Source of the DNA: Peristeroidobacter agariperforans | Lineage (GTDB): Bacteria; Pseudomonadota; Gammaproteobacteria; Steroidobacterales; Steroidobacteraceae | Direction: 5' to 3' | Assembly (NCBI RefSeq): GCF_004138335.1 | Contig: NZ_RYFW01000001.1 | Coordinates: forward strand, 2,563,244 to 2,627,243 | Length of the DNA stretch: 64,000 nucleotides | Part shown: positions 1-7,966 of the stretch, in pieces | How the letters are laid out: each line of letters opens with the position of its first letter | How positions within the stretch are numbered: position 1 is the first letter of the stretch | Notes under the pieces: generated by a model | Database searches by the model: none | What the model saw: only the letters and a program-made list of their open reading frames with translations | What the model was told of the DNA's origin: nothing | Position numbers and translations under genes: made by a program

Positions 1-1
1 T

Positions 2-439
2 CGCTTGAAGTCCTTCGTTCCCGAGGAGCTCGCGGGCCTGAATCGCTCGAGCCTGTCCGCCGAGCGCAGTGGCGCACTCGGGCTGCAGGTCTCGACGGCG
101 ACGGCGACGTACTCCAACGATTCGGGCCGGGAGGTTCGGCTGGAAATCACCGACGCCGGCAATGCCAAGGGCTTGCTGGGCCTGGCCAGCTGGGCCGGCG
201 TGGAAGGCGAGCGGGAGGAAAATGGTCGCCACGAGAAAACTTTTCGCGAGGACGATCGTTTGATGCATGAAGAGTGGGACAGCAATGCCTCGCAGGGGCA
301 GTACACCGTGGTAGTCGGCGATCGGTTCACCGTGAAGGTCGAAGGCGCAGCGGAGAGTGTGGCTGAGCTGCGTGAGGTGGCGGAGCAGGTGGATCTCGAC
401 GGCCTCGCCGACCTGCGGACCGAAGGCGTCAAGAACTGA
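2..439 (+). CDS. C-terminal part of an unrecognised protein (5' end outside window)
   Basis: The frame is open from the window edge and stops at 439, so this is probably the end of a longer gene; a TTG at 5 could start it but has no visible ribosome binding site. The visible 145 residues are polar and rich in Glu, Gly and Ala. They look like beta strands (residues about 25-55 and 95-110) followed by a C-terminal helix rich in Glu and Leu. There is no membrane segment or catalytic motif I recognise. The gene ends 38 bp before the quinone oxidoreductase and may be co-transcribed with it. Function unknown. Confidence 0.6.
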   Translation, partial: RLKSFVPEELAGLNRSSLSAERSGALGLQVSTATATYSNDSGREVRLEITDAGNAKGLLGLASWAGVEGEREENGRHEKTFREDDRLMHEEWDSNASQGQYTVVVGDRFTVKVEGAAESVAELREVAEQVDLDGLADLRTEGVKN

Positions 440-477
440 CGCACGCGAGCGATGACGAACCGGGTTGAGGTGCAGAT

Positions 478-1470
478 ATGAAGATCGTCGATGTTCCACA
501 ACCCGGTGGTCCTGAGGCACTCGTCGTCGCGCAGCGTCCCACGCCGACGCCGCAACCGACCGAAGTGCTCATCCAGGTTGCGGCGGCGGGCATCAATCGT
601 GCGGACGTGCTCCAGCGCAAGGGCGGCTATCCGCCGCCGCCCGGTGCGCCGAGCCATCCTGGTTTGGAATGCGCCGGTGTCGTGGCGGCAGTCGGATCCG
701 CCGTTCGCGAATTCAAAGTCGGCGACAAGGTCTGCGCGCTGTTACAAGGCGGCGGCTACGCTGAATACTGCGCGGTGGACGAAGCGCAAGTGCTGCCGAT
801 TCCTGGCACGCTCGGCATGGTCGAAGCGGCATCGCTGCCCGAGGCGTATTTCACCGTGTGGAGCAATGTGTTCGAGTTCGGGCGTCTGCAGCCCGGCGAG
901 ACGTTGCTGGTGCACGGCGGTTCCAGTGGGATTGGTGTGTCCGCCATTCAGCTTGCAAAAGCGCTGGGTCACACCGTGTTCACGACTGCGGGCAGCGACG
1001 ACAAATGTCGTTTCTGCGAACAGCTCGGCGCGAGGCGCGCCATCAACTACAAGACCGAAGATTTCGTCGCTGTAATCGCTGAAGAAACCGGCAAGCGCGG
1101 CGTCAATGTGCTGCTCGACATGGTGGGCGGTAGTTACTTGTCAAAAAACATTGCTACGCTGGCCGTCGAGGGCAGGCTGGTGATCATTGCCACACAAGGC
1201 GGCATCAAAGGCGAGGCTGACTTGCTGCGTGTTCTTCAGCGCAGACTGGTGATCACGGGCTCGGCACTGCGTCCGCGGGATGTGACATTCAAACGATTCA
1301 TCAAGGCCCGCTTGCTGGAAGCGGTCTGGCCGTTGCTGGCGCGTGGCGAGATCAAGCCCATCGTCGACCGCGTGTTTCCGCTGGAACGTGCGAATGAGGC
1401 TCATGCGTATATGGAAAGTAGCGCGCATCGAGGGAAAATCGTGCTCACAGTCGAGCCGGCGGCCGCCTGA
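478..1470 (+). CDS. NAD(P)H:quinone oxidoreductase, zinc-independent MDR family (PIG3/QOR type)
   Basis: A 330-residue medium-chain dehydrogenase/reductase that probably reduces quinones with NADPH in the cytoplasm. The N-terminal GroES-like domain carries the family stretch AAAGINRADVLQRKGGYPPP (about 33-52) and the HPGLECAG motif. The Rossmann domain has a glycine-rich VHGGSSGIGVSAIQLAK nucleotide-binding turn near residue 145. The zinc-ligand cysteines of alcohol dehydrogenases are absent, as expected for this branch. The length is normal. The ATG at 478 starts exactly at the conserved N-terminus (MKIVDVPQPGGPEAL). Function is confident at family level; the natural quinone is unknown. Confidence 0.9.
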   Translation: MKIVDVPQPGGPEALVVAQRPTPTPQPTEVLIQVAAAGINRADVLQRKGGYPPPPGAPSHPGLECAGVVAAVGSAVREFKVGDKVCALLQGGGYAEYCAVDEAQVLPIPGTLGMVEAASLPEAYFTVWSNVFEFGRLQPGETLLVHGGSSGIGVSAIQLAKALGHTVFTTAGSDDKCRFCEQLGARRAINYKTEDFVAVIAEETGKRGVNVLLDMVGGSYLSKNIATLAVEGRLVIIATQGGIKGEADLLRVLQRRLVITGSALRPRDVTFKRFIKARLLEAVWPLLARGEIKPIVDRVFPLERANEAHAYMESSAHRGKIVLTVEPAAA

Positions 1471-1987
1471 TATCGCCGTTTCTTAGCACATCTCGAAAGT
1501 CGAATTAAAAAGTCGCTAAGACCGGCCCTCTTTGAGAGTTCATCTCTAGGCACTTTCCGAATTTGCCGTTACTTCGCCGATGCATCACGGCGGGCTCTGG
1601 TAGCTTTTGCCGACCCTGTATCGCTGCGTATGGCTTGAGATGCCGCGCCGCACATTGCATCGGCGGCAACCAGTGTTACCGGGAATATTGCGGCGTCGAT
1701 AGACGGGCCTGGCTTGCAGCCACCTGATCTAAAGGGATTTTTCGGCGTCATCAGCGGGTAGTGGTTGAGGGATTCGGCCATGCATCGATTCGAGTTGTTC
1801 GACTTGAGGCCTCGCGCCTGCTCTCGCGGATCCACGGCGCCCGCCGAAGATTTCTCTCGCACATCAATTCTGAAGGCGCATTACCAGAATCGCGCTGCCG
1901 GGGGGTAGGGGTGACGACAGAACACCAGGGTGGGACTTCGACGTCTCAAAAGGGCTTCATCTTCAGGTCAACTACGGAGGGCGCACC
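1471..1987 (+). other. 517-bp intergenic stretch upstream of the GntR regulator
   Basis: No long gene is convincing on either strand. The only item worth recording is a 42-codon reading frame at 1780-1908 with a good ribosome binding site, listed separately. The last 20 bases before the GntR gene contain ACGGAGGGC, its ribosome binding site. I see no clear sigma-70 promoter or terminator. Confidence 0.5.
1780..1908 (+). CDS. Possible small ORF, 42 aa, unknown
   Basis: An ATG at 1780 is preceded by GAGGG with an 8-base spacer, which is better than chance. It opens a 42-codon frame ending in TAG at 1906-1908. The peptide starts MHRFELFDLRPR and contains GSTAPAEDF in the middle. It has no recognised domain. 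A Gly followed seven residues later by Asp superficially resembles a lasso core, but the part before it is only 16 residues and lacks the usual Thr. It may simply be a chance frame upstream of the regulator. Confidence 0.2.
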   Translation: MHRFELFDLRPRACSRGSTAPAEDFSRTSILKAHYQNRAAGG

Positions 1988-2713
1988 ATGCTCTCGACGG
2001 ATCCAAGCAAGCGAATCTTTGTGTTGAAACGCGACGAGAGCGGCAGCCGCAAGGCCAGCAGCGATCACGCCGTGGAAGGCATCTATGATCGAATCAAGTC
2101 GTTGCTGCTGGCTCATACACTCGCGCCAGGGCAGTTGTTGCAGATCGGTACCCTCGCCGAAGAACTCGGCGTCAGTACTACGCCAGTGCGAGAGGCGTTG
2201 ACGAGGCTCGCCGCGGAACGATTGATCGTGTTTGCGCCGAAGCGGGGCTTCTTCGCCAAGACCGCATCGGAAGATGAATTGCGCGGGCTGTACACGCTGA
2301 ATCAAACATTGCTCGACTCGGCGATTCGAGAGTGGAATGCGGGGGCGTCGCTCGACGAGGACTCGAAAGTGACTTCGAAGATCTTCGCGTCGGTGCCGTT
2401 GTCGGACAAGCCCGATCAGCTGACGCGCACCGTCGACGATCTGTTCGTGCGCATCGCGACGCGCTCGGGCATCGGCGAGCTCGCGGATATCGTTCGTAAC
2501 TTCAACGATCGGTTGCACCACGCACGCATGATCGAGGGCGAGATCATCGAAGATGCGTTCGATGAGCTGGCGCGGTTACGTCAGCTGTACAGCGAGAACA
2601 ACAAGGAACAATTGCAGCTCGCGCTGCAGACATATCACCAGAAGCGTCGTGAACTGGTGTCGGCAATTTGCAAAGAGCTGCTATTTCGGCCGTTTCTTGC
2701 CGAAAATAAATAA
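1988..2713 (+). CDS. GntR-family transcriptional regulator (FCD/FadR subfamily)
   Basis: This 241-residue protein has a winged helix-turn-helix at about residues 28-95. The typical GntR signature is present: IYDRIKSLLL, LAPGQLLQIGTLAEELGVS, TTPVREALTRLAAERL. A helical C-terminal effector domain of FCD type follows (about 100-235). A good ribosome binding site (GGAGG) lies 8 bases before the ATG. GntR regulators are recurrent neighbours of proteobacterial lasso peptide clusters with FecI/FecR/TonB genes, and that is exactly the setting here, so I infer a role in controlling this island. Its ligand is not known. The next gene starts 164 bp downstream on the same strand. Confidence 0.85.
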   Translation: MLSTDPSKRIFVLKRDESGSRKASSDHAVEGIYDRIKSLLLAHTLAPGQLLQIGTLAEELGVSTTPVREALTRLAAERLIVFAPKRGFFAKTASEDELRGLYTLNQTLLDSAIREWNAGASLDEDSKVTSKIFASVPLSDKPDQLTRTVDDLFVRIATRSGIGELADIVRNFNDRLHHARMIEGEIIEDAFDELARLRQLYSENNKEQLQLALQTYHQKRRELVSAICKELLFRPFLAENK

Positions 2714-2877
2714 TGCCATTGCGCCCTCCGGAGGCATTCTTGGCCTCCGGGGGCTAGCATGGGGCTCGCTCCCGGTCAGTACCTAATGACGCACGCCGCC
2801 GCGCGCAGGCACACTTGCATTAGCGGGTGAGATAATTGCAGCAGGCGGGTCGTGCTGCCGAAACATAGGGAAATCTA

Positions 2878-3483
2878 GTGATCGACCGCCACAAGCACCA
2901 GGAGCGCCGCGAGCGGGTGCTCGCGCAAGCGCCGCAGCCCGATGTCGCCGAGCAGGACGGCGCGACATTGATGGAAACCCGTAACGATCGCCTCGCACTC
3001 TGGTTCGGCCGGTGGCGCAAGCCGATTCGCAGCTGGTTTTCGAGTCGCGCCTCCGTGCCGCGCGCAGAAGTGGATGATCTTGCGCAGGAAGTGTTTCTAC
3101 GGCTGCTACGATATAGCGACGACATCGCGGTCGAGAATCCCCAAGGCTATCTGTTCAGGATCGCGGCGAACGTTGCTAACGAATGGCGAGATCGCTCGCG
3201 CGTGCGCCAGCCGCACGATCGGAGCTGGCTCGATGAGCTGCAGATCGATCCGGCCGATCAGCCTGACAACACTGCCTTCCAGAACCGCGTCAGCAAGCAC
3301 TTGCAGACCGCGGTCGATCGCTTGCCGAAGCGGCAGCGCGAAGTGCTGTTGCTGCACGTCAACGAGGGTCTGACGTACAAAGAAATCGCCGATCGCTTGA
3401 ATGTGACCTACCGGATCGTTCTAAGGGATCTGACCCGCGCTTACGCCACGCTGCGCATGCAGTTGAAGGCTGAAGACCTCTAG
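2878..3483 (+). CDS. ECF-type RNA polymerase sigma factor (FecI-like), copy 1
   Basis: This 201-residue protein has region 2 (VDDLAQEVFLRLLRYSDD and NPQGYLFRIAANVANEW, about 66-105) and region 4 (RLPKRQREVLLLHVNEGLTY then an HTH ending RIVLRDLTRAYATLRMQ, about 140-195). It directs RNA polymerase to a small regulon and is normally held by a FecR-type partner. The start is GTG at 2878: the second sigma gene at 5915 begins with the same GTG and encodes the same first six residues (MIDRHK), which argues that this start is real. A FecR gene follows within 30 bp, so the pair forms a regulatory unit. Confidence 0.9.
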   Translation: MIDRHKHQERRERVLAQAPQPDVAEQDGATLMETRNDRLALWFGRWRKPIRSWFSSRASVPRAEVDDLAQEVFLRLLRYSDDIAVENPQGYLFRIAANVANEWRDRSRVRQPHDRSWLDELQIDPADQPDNTAFQNRVSKHLQTAVDRLPKRQREVLLLHVNEGLTYKEIADRLNVTYRIVLRDLTRAYATLRMQLKAEDL

Positions 3484-3511
3484 CAAGAGCAGGCCATTGA
3501 GGGCAAGAGGT

Positions 3512-4564
3512 ATGAAACAAGACAGCGAATCCGAGATCGACGCGCTCTTGAGCGAGCAGGCGGCGGGTTGGTTCGTGCGTCTGGTGGCGAACGATCTGTC
3601 GCCGCACGAGCGGCGCGAGTATCTGACGTGGCTGAAGACGTCCGACCGTCATGTCGAAGCCCTGCTCGATATCTATCGCTATCACGGCTACGGACGCAAA
3701 GCGAAGCTGCACATGCGCTCGGCGCCGGACACCGATCCGGAGAATGTGATTCCGTTTGGACCGCGCGGTCTGACTGTCGTACATCAAGAGGCGCTGCGAA
3801 TGAAGCGCCGACGTGCGCGCCTGATGAAAGTTGCCGCAGTGGTCGCGGGAGTTGCGTTCACCGTCGTTGCCGGATGGGCGGTCAAGGCCACCTACTTCGA
3901 TACGCGCATCGCCACCGGTCCGGGCCAATGGGATCGGGCAATGCTCAGCGATGGCAGTGTGTTGCGCATCGGGCCGAATACCCGGTTGCGTTGGTCGTTC
4001 GATGCAAGCCGCCGCACCATCGTGCTCAGCGAAGGCGAGGCGGTCTTCGAAGTTGCGAAGGATCCCGATCGTCCGTTTGTCGTGACGACGCAAATTGGCG
4101 ACGTGCGCGCGGTCGGTACAGAGTTTGGTGTGTCGTTGATGAATGCATCGACCGCTGTCGTGACGGTCGCTCACGGCAAAGTTGCAGTGAGCAAACACAA
4201 CGACGCTCGCATCGTTACGATCGATCGCAGCGCCGACTTGGCCGAGTTGGTCCAAGACCAACAGATCATTTTGTCGGACACCGGCGTGCAGCCGGTCAAA
4301 CAAGTCGATGCGTCGCGTGAGTTGCAGTGGGCCACGGGCTACTACGAATTTCGCGGCGAGACGGTGCGCGAAGCGATCGAACAGTTCAATCGTCGCAATC
4401 GCTTGAAGGTGGTCATGACCGATCCCGCCATCGGTGCGATTGCCATGCCTTTCACGACAGTAAAGCTCGACGATCCCGAAACGTTCGTGCTCATGCTCGC
4501 GGCGCGTCCTGACGTGCAGGTCGCTTACGAAAGCGCGAGCGTCATTCGACTACTACCCGAGTAA
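3512..4564 (+). CDS. FecR-family anti-sigma/signal transducer, copy 1
   Basis: This 350-residue inner membrane regulator should sense signal from a TonB receptor and control the adjacent ECF sigma factor. It has an N-terminal DUF4880-like cytoplasmic domain (EQAAGWFVRLV...LTWLKTSDRHVEALLDI). One membrane helix near residues 105-125 follows, then a periplasmic FecR beta domain (ATGPGQWDRAMLSDGSVLRI onward) and a C-terminal STN-like segment (FRGETVREAIEQFNRRN). I chose ATG 3512 because GAGGG lies 8 bases upstream; an in-frame TTG at 3497 is less likely. A terminator follows at 4577. Confidence 0.88.
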   Translation: MKQDSESEIDALLSEQAAGWFVRLVANDLSPHERREYLTWLKTSDRHVEALLDIYRYHGYGRKAKLHMRSAPDTDPENVIPFGPRGLTVVHQEALRMKRRRARLMKVAAVVAGVAFTVVAGWAVKATYFDTRIATGPGQWDRAMLSDGSVLRIGPNTRLRWSFDASRRTIVLSEGEAVFEVAKDPDRPFVVTTQIGDVRAVGTEFGVSLMNASTAVVTVAHGKVAVSKHNDARIVTIDRSADLAELVQDQQIILSDTGVQPVKQVDASRELQWATGYYEFRGETVREAIEQFNRRNRLKVVMTDPAIGAIAMPFTTVKLDDPETFVLMLAARPDVQVAYESASVIRLLPE

Positions 4565-4576
4565 TCGCCGGAGCGG

Positions 4577-4604
4577 AAAAACGCTGCTTTGCGGCGGCGT
4601 TTTT
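4577..4604 (+). terminator. Rho-independent terminator after FecR copy 1
   Basis: An 11-bp stem (AAAAACGCTGC with GCGGCGTTTTT, one G-T pair) with a six-base loop lies 12 bases after the FecR stop and ends in five T. It separates the first sigma/FecR pair from the orphan FecR gene downstream. Confidence 0.8.
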
Positions 4605-4792
4605 CCTGAACATCGTCACATTCCCCAGGGATGGAGTGCTGCTTACGCCCGGTCTTCTTTTAGGCGCGGGAGACTCCACGGCTTGCTTCACACGTAAGCT
4701 GCAACGACTGGTGAGTCAACGGGCTCTACCAGTCCACGACGGAAGAATTGGCGTCGGTGAGCTGCTGCGGCAGCCAGCGGGGACCGGGATCC

Positions 4793-5818
4793 ATGAATCC
4801 AACACCAGAACAGGGCGCTGTGATCAAACAGGCCGTGGAATGGCACCAGCGGCTCAAGTTGGGTGAGCTGGACCAGGATTTACGGCGTGAGTTTCGCGTC
4901 TGGCTGCAATCGCGCGCGAACGTCGAAGAGCTGGGCCGCCTTTGTTTGATGGATGCGTTTCTGGAAGGCGCGTTCAAAAAGCGCGTTCGGCGCGATCTGC
5001 CGAAGAACGTGGTTGATTTCGATTCATATGCGGACACGGTGCGTCCGCGCCCACGACCGTTGCAACAGCCAGCCGTCGCGCGCTCACGCTTCAATCTCAC
5101 GAGGCTCGCTCTTGCGGGGAGTGTCGTGCTCGCTGTGATCGCGACTCTGTGGGTGAGCGTGGTCGGCACTGACCGGGTCATCAGCACTGCTTCGGGGAGT
5201 TGGGAAAAACAACTCCTGAAGGATGGCACGGTGGTGTATGCCGGCCCGCACACCAAGCTGCGGTTTCACTTCACCGAGGAGATGCGCGGGGTCGCGCTCG
5301 TGCGCGGCCAGGCTTTGTTCGAAGTGGCGAAGCAACCGGCTTGGCCGTTCATCGTGTCCACCGATGAGGGCACGGTGCGCGCCGTCGGCACCGCCTTTTC
5401 AACGTCCGATCTGGGCGATAGCGTGCTCGTCACTGTGGCCGAGGGCAAGGTTGCGGTGACCGCGACGGCGGTTCGCGGGGGTGTGCAGCCCATGGTGCAT
5501 GCGATTGCGAATCAGCAAGTAGTGCTGTCATCGACCGGAGTGAGCACGCCGGTTTCGGTGGATGCCGATCGCGAGTTGATGTGGCTGCGTGACTGGTACG
5601 AGTACGAAGGCGAGCGTGTCGGCGACATCGTCGCGCAGCTGAATCTGCTGAACGATTCGCAGGTGATCGTCGACGATCCTCAAGTGTTACGGCTGCGGGT
5701 GAACCTGCTGAGCTTCCGGCCGAGCCAGCCCGAAGAGTTCGTGAGCAAGATCAATCGCTGGTACGAGGGCTATCCAGGGAAAACCAGCACCCACGCCCTG
5801 CGGCTGGAGCGGCGGTAG
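4793..5818 (+). CDS. FecR-family protein, copy 2, without its own sigma gene directly upstream
   Basis: This 341-residue protein has the FecR layout: a DUF4880-like helical N-terminus (VIKQAVEWHQRLKLGELDQD), one membrane helix near residues 102-122 (LALAGSVVLAVIATLWVSVV), a periplasmic FecR domain (ASGSWEKQLLKDGTVVYAGP) and a C-terminal STN-like segment (YEGERVGDIVAQLNLLN). The ATG at 4793 has GGGGA about 10 bases upstream. It stands alone behind the terminator at 4577-4604, and the next sigma gene begins 96 bp later. It could serve either flanking sigma factor, or its own sigma gene may have been lost. Confidence 0.85.
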   Translation: MNPTPEQGAVIKQAVEWHQRLKLGELDQDLRREFRVWLQSRANVEELGRLCLMDAFLEGAFKKRVRRDLPKNVVDFDSYADTVRPRPRPLQQPAVARSRFNLTRLALAGSVVLAVIATLWVSVVGTDRVISTASGSWEKQLLKDGTVVYAGPHTKLRFHFTEEMRGVALVRGQALFEVAKQPAWPFIVSTDEGTVRAVGTAFSTSDLGDSVLVTVAEGKVAVTATAVRGGVQPMVHAIANQQVVLSSTGVSTPVSVDADRELMWLRDWYEYEGERVGDIVAQLNLLNDSQVIVDDPQVLRLRVNLLSFRPSQPEEFVSKINRWYEGYPGKTSTHALRLERR

Positions 5819-5914
5819 GCGCCGTTCAACTTAATGTGGAGGGGATGAGTCGCCTCCGTAAGCCAGTCAAACAGGCGAGGGATAAATTTCTCTCGGCCAG
5901 CTAGCTCTGACTCA

Positions 5915-6562
5915 GTGATCGATCGGCACAAGCAGTCGGGTGACCAAGATCGTTGGAATTCGTCCAGGGAGGAGGATGAACGGAGCGACCAGGACGACTT
6001 GCGCCCTGAAAAACTGCACGGCGAAGCTCCGAATGCCGCGTCCCGTCCGCGTGAATACCGCGACGGCCGGCTGATTGAGTGGTTTGGCAAGTGGCGCAAG
6101 CCCATCCGCAGTTGGCTGCGGAACCGTGCCTCGGTGCCGCCGGGGGACATCGACGACCTTGCCCAGGAAGTGTTCCTGCGCCTGCTGCGCTATAGCGACG
6201 ATGTCGCCGTGGACAACCCGCAGGGCTACCTGTTCCGGATCGCGGCCAATGTCGCCAACGAGTGGCGCGAGCGCTCCCGAGTCCGCAAGCCGCATGACGA
6301 TAGCTGGCTCGAGGAACTGCAGATCGAGGCCGGCGAGGAACCGGAAAACACCTTCGCCAGGACGCGGGCCAATGAATACGTGCAGGCTGCCGTCGACCGG
6401 CTGCCGCCACGGCAACGCGAGGTTTTGTTGTTACACGTGAACGAGGGCCTCACCTATAAGCAGATCGCTCAGCTGAGGGGGCTGACGTACCGGATCGTAT
6501 TGCGCGATCTCACGCGTGCCTACAGTACGTTGCGCATGCAGTTGCGATTGGAGGACCTGTGA
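5915..6562 (+). CDS. ECF-type RNA polymerase sigma factor (FecI-like), copy 2
   Basis: A 215-residue paralogue of the sigma factor at 2878. Region 2 (LAQEVFLRLLRYSDDVAVDN) and region 4 (RLPPRQREVLLLHVNEGLTY) are almost word for word the same. The main differences are in the N-terminal 40 residues, which are longer and charged here, and in the recognition helix (QLRGLTYRIVLRD against DRLNVTYRIVLRD). The GTG start at 5915 is shared with the paralogue. The gene overlaps the next FecR gene by four bases (GTGA), so the two are translationally coupled. Confidence 0.9.
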   Translation: MIDRHKQSGDQDRWNSSREEDERSDQDDLRPEKLHGEAPNAASRPREYRDGRLIEWFGKWRKPIRSWLRNRASVPPGDIDDLAQEVFLRLLRYSDDVAVDNPQGYLFRIAANVANEWRERSRVRKPHDDSWLEELQIEAGEEPENTFARTRANEYVQAAVDRLPPRQREVLLLHVNEGLTYKQIAQLRGLTYRIVLRDLTRAYSTLRMQLRLEDL

Positions 6563-7806
6563 CCAGGCCCCTGGGCGATGAGGATGATGGCATGCAAGGA
6601 AGCCTGAACGACGACGGCCAGGAACAGGTCACCCGAATGTCCCTGAGCAACGAAGCAGCCGAATGGTTCGTACGGCTGCGCGACGATCGCATGGGAATGC
6701 GCCATCGCGAGCGCAATGTGCGCTGGCTGAAACAGTCCCCGGCTCACATCGCTGAATTGCTCCGCATCCAGCAGGTCTATCAGGTGCTGCGCGCCGCCAA
6801 GCTCCAAGGCGAGTCCAGGGAGATGGCGGGCGGAGCAAGCTCCAATGTCGTCGATCTCGACGAGCAGCGTCCGTGGGGCGGGTCCGATTCGATGCGGCTC
6901 GATTTGATGGACGACTCTTCGATCCGGCCCCGGCGGCGCCCTGTCCGGCAGTGGAAGGTGGCGGCTGCAGTCGCCGGTCTTGCAGTGTCGTTCTTGCTGG
7001 GCTTCATGGCGAAAGTGGCGTGGCTCGATCGGGCCATCGAAACCGAGCTGGGCGAGTGGCGTACGGAGTCGCTCACCGACGGTACGAAAGTTCGCGTGGG
7101 GCCCGACTCGCTGTTGCGAGTGTCGTTTGGTGACGATCACCGCACGATCCGCCTGGTGCGCGGCGAAGCGATGTTCGACGTCGCGGAGGATCGCGCGCGG
7201 CCGTTCTATGTTGAGTCGGAGATGGTCGGCGTGCTGGCGATTGGCACGGAGTTTCGTGTCTCGCGGCTCGGTGGAAAAGATGTCGTTGCAGTCACGGAAG
7301 GCACGGTCGCGCTCTATCGCGATGGTCGCCATGCCGTTCGTGGCGCCCTGTCGGTAGCTCCCGCACAGATTGCCGAAACCACCGGGGGCGTCGCGCTGAC
7401 CGCGGGCGATCAAGTCTCGATCACGCGGTCCACGCGCGCCAAGCCCGTCGCCAAGGAAAAGGTGAATGTGAATTACGAGCAGGCCTGGGCCGAAGGCTGG
7501 CTGGTTTACCAGAACACCACGGTCGGCGCGGTGGCCAGCGACTTCAATCGCTTCAATCGGCTGAAGATCTCGGTCGCCGAGCCGTCGATCGCCGCACGCC
7601 GACTGTCGTTTTTCCGAGGCAGCGCCACCGATCCTGAATCGTTCGTCGCCGCGCTGGCGACCAATCCGGATATCGCGGTCGTGCGAGACGATCCCAACGT
7701 CCTGCGCATCGAGCTACGCCGGCCCGATGCCGAAATTTCCGAGTCGGCGGAGATCGGCGAGTCAAGCGCCGCGGCGCCGCCGTCGGTGAATCCAAATCCG
7801 ATCTGA
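6559..7806 (+). CDS. FecR-family anti-sigma/signal transducer, copy 3
   Basis: This 415-residue protein starts at GTG 6559, inside the stop of the sigma gene. It has a DUF4880-like N-terminus (AAEWFVRLRDDRMGMRHRER), a membrane helix near residues 135-158 (VAAAVAGLAVSFLLGFMAKV), a periplasmic FecR domain (ELGEWRTESLTDGTKVRVGP) and a C-terminal STN-like part (YQNTTVGAVASDFNRFNRLK). An acidic Pro/Ser tail ends it. It sits directly before the STN-containing TonB receptor, so sigma 2, this FecR and the receptor look like one signalling chain. Confidence 0.88.
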   Translation: MTRPLGDEDDGMQGSLNDDGQEQVTRMSLSNEAAEWFVRLRDDRMGMRHRERNVRWLKQSPAHIAELLRIQQVYQVLRAAKLQGESREMAGGASSNVVDLDEQRPWGGSDSMRLDLMDDSSIRPRRRPVRQWKVAAAVAGLAVSFLLGFMAKVAWLDRAIETELGEWRTESLTDGTKVRVGPDSLLRVSFGDDHRTIRLVRGEAMFDVAEDRARPFYVESEMVGVLAIGTEFRVSRLGGKDVVAVTEGTVALYRDGRHAVRGALSVAPAQIAETTGGVALTAGDQVSITRSTRAKPVAKEKVNVNYEQAWAEGWLVYQNTTVGAVASDFNRFNRLKISVAEPSIAARRLSFFRGSATDPESFVAALATNPDIAVVRDDPNVLRIELRRPDAEISESAEIGESSAAAPPSVNPNPI

Positions 7807-7966
7807 ACCGATCGCTATCGGTCCGGCATCCGCATAAAGATATATTTTCGATCCGGGTGCCTCCCTAAGTAACAAAGTCACAGCGCGTCGCAACGCGGTA
7901 CGGTAGATTCGTATTCATTCAGCGGCGGGGTCAGTCCCCGGTGTCAAACGGATCTTGCTGGGGAAG

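Noticed and set aside
2720-2760. Imperfect CCTCCGG repeat after the GntR gene as a terminator
   Set aside because: The arms pair only with bulges and there is no T run.
5838-5857. GGAGG/CCTCC inverted repeat before sigma factor copy 2 as an operator
   Set aside because: Only five outer bases pair, and no matching element was seen before the other sigma gene.
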